Shown: positions 4,281 through 9,343 of the stretch, one piece after another | Numbering within the stretch: the first letter of the stretch is position 1 | Layout: each line of letters opens with the position of its first letter | From: UBA3071 sp965369635 | GTDB taxonomy: Bacteria > Chloroflexota > Anaerolineae > UBA3071 | Assembly (NCBI GenBank): GCA_965369635.1 | Contig: CBDURC010000121.1 | Span: 1-9,343, forward strand | Reading direction: 5' to 3' | DNA length: 9,343 nucleotides | Made by a program: the position numbers and the translations under genes | Notes under the pieces: generated by a model | What the model was told of the DNA's origin: nothing | Seen by the model: the letters and a program-made list of their open reading frames with translations, nothing else | Database searches by the model: none

Positions 4281-7022
4281 GTGAAAGAAAGCATGATCGG
4301 CAGCGTTCCCCTGTTCGCTGGCCTTTCTGAAGAGGAGCGGCAACTCCTGGCGGAACGGATGCATCTGGAGCATCATAGCCAGGGAGAATTGCTCTTTGTT
4401 CAGGGCGAAGCGAGCGGCGCGCTGTACCTAATCAAATCCGGCTGGGTGCGGCTGAGCGCCGAAAGGTTCGCTGCCCTCGCCAGTATGGGCCCTGGTAACC
4501 TGGTGGGCGAGACGGACATGCTCTCGGATCGCTCCCGCGCCACCAGCGCCGAAGCGACCACGGATACCGAAACCTGGGTGCTATCCTGCAGCGATCTGGA
4601 AGATGTGATTGCCGAGCTCCCCAGTGTGGGCATCAAGATGAGCCGCGCCTTTGGCGACAAGGTGGCCCAGCTCGCGGCCTATCTTGCCCAGCGGTTGCGA
4701 ACAACCCCGGGCTTCTGTGAGTTGGACGCGGAGGTTCTGACGGCCCTGGCGGGCTGCCTGCAGCCGCAGGAAGTGCGGCGCGGCAGCGTCATCTTTCAGA
4801 TCGGCGATTCCAGCGAGGCGCTCTACATCCTGCAAAGCGGCCAGGTGCGGTTGCTGACGGAGACAGAGCCTTCGGAGGTGGACTACGTGGAGCTCTCCGA
4901 AGGTGCCATCTTCGGCGAGATGCCCCTTTTGACCGGCAAACCGCAAGGCCAGGCGGCGCGGGCTGCCTCCGATGTCTTGCTGTGGGTCTTGCCCAAGGCA
5001 GATTTCGATGACTTGTGCGCTACCTACCCCATCATCCGGAGCGCGTTGAGCCGGGATCTGCGTGGCCGTCTGAGCACCGAGGATCGTGCTCTGGCGGTGG
5101 AGCGCTTGCGGGCTATGCCTCTATTCAGCGAGCTGCCAGAGGAAGCGCTGAGCGCCATGGCCAAGCGGTTGCTGCTGCAACACGCGCCAGCGGGCGAGCT
5201 TATCTTCCAGATAGGCGGACCGGGCGATGCACTCTACCTGGTGGAAACGGGGCAGGTCGAGTTGGTGGCCGAGAGTCGGCGGGGGGAGGAATCGCTGGCC
5301 CGCTTGGGCTCTGGTGGCTTCTTCGGCGAGATGGCCCTGCTGACGGGCAAAACGCGTGCCGCCACCGCTCGTGCTCTGCAGGATGCCAACCTCTGGGTTC
5401 TGTATCGCGCCGATTTCGATGACCTTCTGGTGCAGCACCCGTCCATAAGCATGAGCCTGAACCGCAGTCTGGCTCAGCGATTGACTGAGGCAGATCAGGC
5501 CTACGTGAATCAGCATCTGCGACGGCTGAGTCTTGTGGCTGGCTTTTCCCCGCAGCAGTTACAGGAAGTCGCCGAACGGCTGCGTCCTGCGCGCTATCGC
5601 GCCGGCGAGCGCATCTACGACCAGGGAAGCGAAGGCGGGTCGCTTTACCTCATCGAGCGTGGTGAGGTACAGGTGCTCAAGCAGGTGGAGGGCACAAGCA
5701 TCCCGCTGTTCAACCTGGGCGCGGGAGACTTCTTCGGCGAGATGGAGTTGCTGAACGTTGGCCCTCGCTCAACCACGGTCGAGGTGGTGCGCGACGCTGA
5801 CCTCTGGGTGCTCAACAGTGACGATTTTGAGACGCTGCTGCTGCGCTATCCGAGCCTTTCCATCAACCTCAGCCGCGTCATCAGCCGCCGCTTGGAAGAA
5901 GTAGACCTGAAGCTCGCTCGTTCGCTGCGAGGCGTGCCGCTTATGGGCGAAGCAGCGCCGAGCGTCGAGCCTGCACTGGTTCGCGCTCCAGCGATTCCCA
6001 TTATTCGGCGACGGCCCGTAGCACCGCCTGTCGTTCGTCCGAAGCGGGAACGTGTGCCACGCGAGGGGGCTGGCATCCTTGGTGCGTTGCAGGGGTTTAG
6101 CCTGGCCGCCGAAGGGGCCGCCGTGTGGTTCAACGCCCGGACGACGGGGGCCAAGCTGCGTCTGGCTGCGGTGAGCCTGCTGGTGATCTGGCTCTGTGGC
6201 ATCGCCGCGCCGGTGGCCGTGATCCGCTCTCTCCGCTCCACCGGCCAGGTGCAGGCCAAGGACCTGGCCGGGCTGGTCTACATGGAAACAGCGATGCCCC
6301 AGACGCGCCGCGTGCAACAGGCAGAGGTGCTGGCTATGGCTCCGACGGCGGTAGTGCGCATGCCGGTTTACACGCCACTGCCTACCGAGACGCCTGTCCC
6401 CGCTGATACGCCGACGCCCACGGATACGCCGACGCTAACGCCAACGGCCACGGACACGCCGGTGCCGACGCCGACACCGACCCATACGCCGATACCACCG
6501 ACGCCGACTCCTGTGCCGCCGACACCGACGCCCATACCGCCCACGCCCACACCGCCGCAGGTCATGGCTGCTGCGGTGGCCGAGCCCGAACCCGAGCCCG
6601 CTGCTCCTGCCATTAGCTGGGACGGCCGGCTGGATCAACTGGGGGTGGGGCTACAGGCTGCCAATGTGGCGCCCGGGCAGCCCTACTGGCGGCTGGTGGA
6701 AGCGCGCTGGGAAGACGAGAAGGAAGCCGGAGGCAAGCACAATATCTACGTCAACGTGCTGGACGAAAACGGCGAGCGCATCATCGGACAGCCGGTGGTC
6801 GTCGACTGGGGCGATGGGAAGGACGTGAAGCCGACAGAAAAGAAGACGGAGCCGGAGTACTCCTTCAACTTCAACATGTACGCCACCACCGGCTCCTACA
6901 ACGTGTACATTGAGGGCATGTCAAGCGACGTGTTGCTGGGAGCGGGACTGGGTGATCTGGCACTGCCTGACTGGAACATCCATACTTGCTTCTATCTGAC
7001 CTTCCAGCGGTCAGTGCGCTAG
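4281..7022 (+). CDS. Membrane protein with four tandem cyclic-nucleotide-binding domains
   Basis: The 913-residue product reads as a cytosolic nucleotide sensor tied to an extracytoplasmic domain. Four CRP-like cyclic-nucleotide-binding (CNB) domains begin near residues 9, 143, 279 and 416. Their phosphate-binding cassettes are GETDMLSDRSRATS (76), FGEMPLLTGKPQGQA (211), FGEMALLTGKTRAAT (348) and FGEMELLNVGPRSTT (485). The third matches the classical cassette best; the second lacks the phosphate-binding Arg. A basic, Pro-rich linker leads to a single membrane helix (about 628-650), a Thr-Pro stalk (696-760) and a terminal beta-type domain (about 778-913) ending HTCFYLTFQRSVR. There is no DNA-binding, kinase, cyclase or channel domain. 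GTG at 4281 is preferred (GGAGGA 10 nt upstream); GTG 4218 and ATG 4293 are alternatives. An intrinsic terminator follows. Ligand binding and signalling direction are inferred. Confidence 0.88.
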   Translation: MKESMIGSVPLFAGLSEEERQLLAERMHLEHHSQGELLFVQGEASGALYLIKSGWVRLSAERFAALASMGPGNLVGETDMLSDRSRATSAEATTDTETWVLSCSDLEDVIAELPSVGIKMSRAFGDKVAQLAAYLAQRLRTTPGFCELDAEVLTALAGCLQPQEVRRGSVIFQIGDSSEALYILQSGQVRLLTETEPSEVDYVELSEGAIFGEMPLLTGKPQGQAARAASDVLLWVLPKADFDDLCATYPIIRSALSRDLRGRLSTEDRALAVERLRAMPLFSELPEEALSAMAKRLLLQHAPAGELIFQIGGPGDALYLVETGQVELVAESRRGEESLARLGSGGFFGEMALLTGKTRAATARALQDANLWVLYRADFDDLLVQHPSISMSLNRSLAQRLTEADQAYVNQHLRRLSLVAGFSPQQLQEVAERLRPARYRAGERIYDQGSEGGSLYLIERGEVQVLKQVEGTSIPLFNLGAGDFFGEMELLNVGPRSTTVEVVRDADLWVLNSDDFETLLLRYPSLSINLSRVISRRLEEVDLKLARSLRGVPLMGEAAPSVEPALVRAPAIPIIRRRPVAPPVVRPKRERVPREGAGILGALQGFSLAAEGAAVWFNARTTGAKLRLAAVSLLVIWLCGIAAPVAVIRSLRSTGQVQAKDLAGLVYMETAMPQTRRVQQAEVLAMAPTAVVRMPVYTPLPTETPVPADTPTPTDTPTLTPTATDTPVPTPTPTHTPIPPTPTPVPPTPTPIPPTPTPPQVMAAAVAEPEPEPAAPAISWDGRLDQLGVGLQAANVAPGQPYWRLVEARWEDEKEAGGKHNIYVNVLDENGERIIGQPVVVDWGDGKDVKPTEKKTEPEYSFNFNMYATTGSYNVYIEGMSSDVLLGAGLGDLALPDWNIHTCFYLTFQRSVR
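6366..6560 (+). repeat. Thr-Pro repeat tract in the CNB protein gene
   Basis: This low-complexity tract of repeated CCGACGCC-like units encodes a stalk of TPTP, TDTPT and PPTPTP motifs between the membrane helix and the terminal domain. It closely resembles the stalk in the upstream lipoprotein. Confidence 0.85.
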
Positions 7023-7048
7023 CGCCGAGAGCCTGCCAATGACAACCC

Positions 7049-7080
7049 GAGGGACGGGGCAGCAGCCTCGTCCCTCTTTT
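7049..7080 (+). terminator. Intrinsic terminator after the CNB protein gene
   Basis: A perfect 8-bp stem, GAGGGACG (7049-7056) with CGTCCCTC (7069-7076), can be extended inward by about three pairs and is followed at once by TTTT. It lies 27 nt after the stop codon, so the upstream gene should end transcription here. Confidence 0.9.
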
Positions 7081-7122
7081 CGTGTCATGAGCGGGTAGGA
7101 GTATCGATTCTGGGTTCGTAGT

Positions 7123-7174
7123 GGCGGTCTCGGCCGCTTTTTGAGAGGAGAAAGCCCCCAGCGTTTTGGGGGTT
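7123..7174 (+). promoter_or_regulatory. Two hairpins in the leader of the EF-G gene
   Basis: Hairpin 1 is GCGG (7124-7127) with CCGC (7134-7137), followed by five T residues (7138-7142). Hairpin 2 is CCCCCA with TGGGGG (about 7155-7172), ending roughly 7 nt before the Shine-Dalgarno GAGGAG (7179-7184). Hairpin 1 may be a second weak terminator or an attenuator. No convincing -35/-10 pair was found between the terminator and the EF-G start. Confidence 0.4.
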
Positions 7175-7191
7175 CTGTGAGGAGCGCTATT

Positions 7192-9291
7192 ATGAGGAAG
7201 AAAGAAGCACCAATCGAGAACGTACGTATCATCGGCATTTTCGCTCACGTGGATGCTGGCAAGACGACCACGTCGGAAGCGATTCTATACTACACAGGGC
7301 GCACTCATCGCCTGGGCAGTGTGGACGCGGGGAACACGCAACTGGATTGGATGGAACAGGAGCGGGAGCGAGGTATCACCATCACCGCGGCTGCCACTGC
7401 CTGTCATTGGCGTGACCACCGCATCAATCTGATTGATACCCCCGGTCACATTGACTTCACCGCTGAGGTGGTGCGCTCCATCCGCGTCATTGATGGCGCT
7501 GTGGTCATCCTGTGCGGCGTCGGCGGCGTAGAGCCGCAGACCGAGGCGGTCTGGATGCACGCCAACCGCGAGAACCTGCCTCGCGTCCTCTTCATCAACA
7601 AACTCGACCGGGTGGGCGCTGATTTCCAGCGTGTGCTGGCGGAGGTGCACGAGCGGTTCACCCCCCATGCTGTGCCGCTGCAACTCCCCATTGGCAGTGA
7701 AGGCATGTTCACCGGGGTCGTGGACCTGCTCAACCAGCAGGCGCTGATCTGGCCCAGTGGCGGCGACGATCCGGCAGTGGAACCCATTCCCGCCTCCATG
7801 CGATCTCAGGTCGCTGTGGCCAGGGAGAAGCTGCTGGACGCTATCTGCGAGACGGACGAGACGCTGCTGGAACAGCGGTTGGAGGGGGGTGAGCCCGACG
7901 TGGCCACGCTCCAGGCAGCGCTGCGCCGCGCCACCCTTGTTGGGAAACTGGTGCCGGTGTTCTGCGGCGCTTCCCGCAACCGCATCGGCGTGCAACCACT
8001 GCTCGATGCTATCCTCGCCTATCTGCCAGCGCCGGTGGATATGCCTTCCATACTGGGCGTTGTCCCCGGCGACGAAGAGGACATCATCGAGCGGCCCGAC
8101 GACCCCGCTGCCCCCTTATGTGCGGCGGCTTTCAAGATCGTCACCGATCCTCATGTGGGGCACCTCACCTGGGTGCGGGTCTTTTCCGGCACATTGAGGA
8201 CGGGGGAGATGGTCTACAACCCGCGTGCCGACGTGCGGGAGCGGGTGGGCCGCATCTACCGTATGCATGGCAACAAGCGGGAGCAGGTGGACCACATGGC
8301 GGCCAGCGACGTCGTGGCGCTGGTGGGCGTCAAGTCGGCCATCACCGGGGACACACTCTGCGATCCGGAGCACCCTATCCTGCTGGAGACGTTCAAGTTC
8401 CCTGAGCCGGTCATCACTGTGGCGCTGACGCCTCCTTCTGTAAATGAGCGAGAGAAGCTGAGCTTGGCGGTGGAGCGGCTGTGTGCCGAAGATCCCACAC
8501 TGATTAGCCGGTTTGACTCGGAGACGGGCGAGCTGACGTTGTCCGGCATGGGTGAACTGCACCTGGAAGTCACTGTGGATCGGCTGCGGAGGGAGTTTGG
8601 CATCACACCACAGGTGAGCCCACCGCAGGTCTCGTACCGCGAGACGATACGGCGGACAACAGAGACAGTGGGCAGATACAAGAAACAGAGCGGCGGCCGC
8701 GGCCACTTTGCTGAGGTGCAGTTGCGCGTCGAACCGCTGGAGCGGGGTGAGGGCGTTATCTTCGAGAACGAGGCGCCTGCCTCCGAACTTCCCCGCGATT
8801 TCATACGTCCCACGGAAATGGGCGTCCGTGGAGCGTTGGGAAAGGGCGTCATTGCCGGCTATTCGGTCACCGATGTGCGCGTGACTCTTCTGAGAGGCAG
8901 GTTCCACGAGGTGGATTCGGCGGCGATGGACTTCGAGATCGCTGGTTCGATGGCTGTGCGGCAGGCTGTGCGCCAGGCCCATCCCGCGCTGCTCGAACCG
9001 GTCATGTCCATTGACATGAACGTCGGCGAGGAGTATTTGGGAGCCATCGTGGGCGATCTCAGCCGGCGGCGGGGTGTCGTGAAGGAGATGCGAGTGCGGG
9101 GCAACGTGCGCAACGTGGAAGGCGAAGTGCCCCTGGCCGAAACCTTTGGCTACGCCACAGACCTGCGCAGCATGACCTCTGGCCGCGGCACCTTCACGCT
9201 GGAATTTCGTAGCTACGATCTGGTGCCCGATAGCCTGGCTGAGGATGTGATCAAACGGCGGAAAGAAGAGGGGAAGATTCGGAAGCGGTAG
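7192..9291 (+). CDS. fusA: Elongation factor G family translational GTPase
   Basis: EF-G drives GTP-dependent ribosome translocation and, with RRF, ribosome recycling. The 699-residue product has the full five-domain length. The G domain shows AHVDAGKTT (18-26), switch I EQERERGITI (55-64), DTPGH (82-86), NKLD (136-139) and the CGAS motif for G5. Later domains carry the EF-G hallmarks: GDTLCDPEHPILLE, GMGELHLEVTVDRLRREFG, QVSYRETI, the domain IV segments KQSGGRGHFAEV and FHEVDSAAMDFEIAGS, and the C-terminal VPLAETFGYATDLRSMTSGRGT. ATG 7192 is chosen for the GAGGAG 7 nt upstream and because TTG 7141 would add 17 unrelated residues. The gene stands alone: no rpsL or rpsG precedes it, and no tuf follows immediately. 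It could therefore be the main EF-G or a second paralog (EF-G2 type); the sequence alone does not decide. Confidence 0.9.
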   Translation: MRKKEAPIENVRIIGIFAHVDAGKTTTSEAILYYTGRTHRLGSVDAGNTQLDWMEQERERGITITAAATACHWRDHRINLIDTPGHIDFTAEVVRSIRVIDGAVVILCGVGGVEPQTEAVWMHANRENLPRVLFINKLDRVGADFQRVLAEVHERFTPHAVPLQLPIGSEGMFTGVVDLLNQQALIWPSGGDDPAVEPIPASMRSQVAVAREKLLDAICETDETLLEQRLEGGEPDVATLQAALRRATLVGKLVPVFCGASRNRIGVQPLLDAILAYLPAPVDMPSILGVVPGDEEDIIERPDDPAAPLCAAAFKIVTDPHVGHLTWVRVFSGTLRTGEMVYNPRADVRERVGRIYRMHGNKREQVDHMAASDVVALVGVKSAITGDTLCDPEHPILLETFKFPEPVITVALTPPSVNEREKLSLAVERLCAEDPTLISRFDSETGELTLSGMGELHLEVTVDRLRREFGITPQVSPPQVSYRETIRRTTETVGRYKKQSGGRGHFAEVQLRVEPLERGEGVIFENEAPASELPRDFIRPTEMGVRGALGKGVIAGYSVTDVRVTLLRGRFHEVDSAAMDFEIAGSMAVRQAVRQAHPALLEPVMSIDMNVGEEYLGAIVGDLSRRRGVVKEMRVRGNVRNVEGEVPLAETFGYATDLRSMTSGRGTFTLEFRSYDLVPDSLAEDVIKRRKEEGKIRKR

Positions 9292-9300
9292 GGGGACGCG

Positions 9301-9323
9301 GACGAACACGGACGAACACGGAC
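9301..9323. repeat. 10-bp tandem repeat after the EF-G gene
   Basis: The unit GACGAACACG occurs 2.3 times in perfect tandem, just after the EF-G stop. It is followed by a purine-rich AGGAAAGGGAGG (9324-9335) that could be a Shine-Dalgarno for a gene starting beyond the window. No intrinsic terminator is seen for EF-G. Confidence 0.6.
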
Positions 9324-9343
9324 AGGAAAGGGAGGATGGAATC

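Noticed and set aside
8116..9309. A 397-residue minus-strand frame opposite EF-G
   Set aside because: It is antisense to the conserved EF-G coding region and shows no recognisable domain; long shadow frames are expected in high-GC genes.

Overview
The window looks like a piece of a high-GC bacterial chromosome, most likely from the Chloroflexota (Anaerolineae-like). The grounds are protein style rather than any database search: two exported or membrane proteins carry long Thr-Pro stalks, and an ECF sigma factor is paired with a zinc-type anti-sigma factor. Short 10- to 12-nt tandem repeats also sit in several intergenic spacers. No phage, transposase or CRISPR signal was seen.

Layout. Positions 1-790 (minus strand) hold a translation unit: a strong sigma70-type promoter (737-764) with a dyad laid over it, a structured leader of about 240 nt, then rpsU (bS21) and infA (IF-1) 7 nt apart. 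rpsU has no ATG, GTG or TTG start at its N-terminus; it appears to begin at an AUU codon behind a very strong Shine-Dalgarno. Positions 791-2340 (minus) hold an ECF sigma factor and its membrane ZAS anti-sigma factor, 11 nt apart and probably translationally coupled. A divergent spacer with 10-bp tandem repeats and two dyads separates them from a plus-strand tRNA-Leu(CAA) with its own promoter.

Downstream of the tRNA on the plus strand are a 35-nt inverted repeat, a lipoprotein (Thr-Pro stalk, SH3-like domain, cysteine-containing C-terminal domain) and, from its own promoter, a 913-residue protein. That protein has four tandem cyclic-nucleotide-binding domains, one transmembrane helix, a Thr-Pro stalk and a C-terminal beta-type domain resembling that of the lipoprotein. 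It ends at a clear intrinsic terminator, followed by a stand-alone EF-G gene and short tandem repeats at the right edge.

How they may work together. Two parts look unusual. The first is the bS21/IF-1 operon, whose first gene should be sensitive to initiation fidelity (AUU start, IF3 discrimination) and sits behind a leader with alternative pairings. The second is the pair of exported proteins, where a cytosolic cyclic-nucleotide sensor is joined through one membrane helix to an extracytoplasmic stalk and domain, next to a lipoprotein with a related terminal domain. The link between these two proteins is inference from adjacency and architecture.
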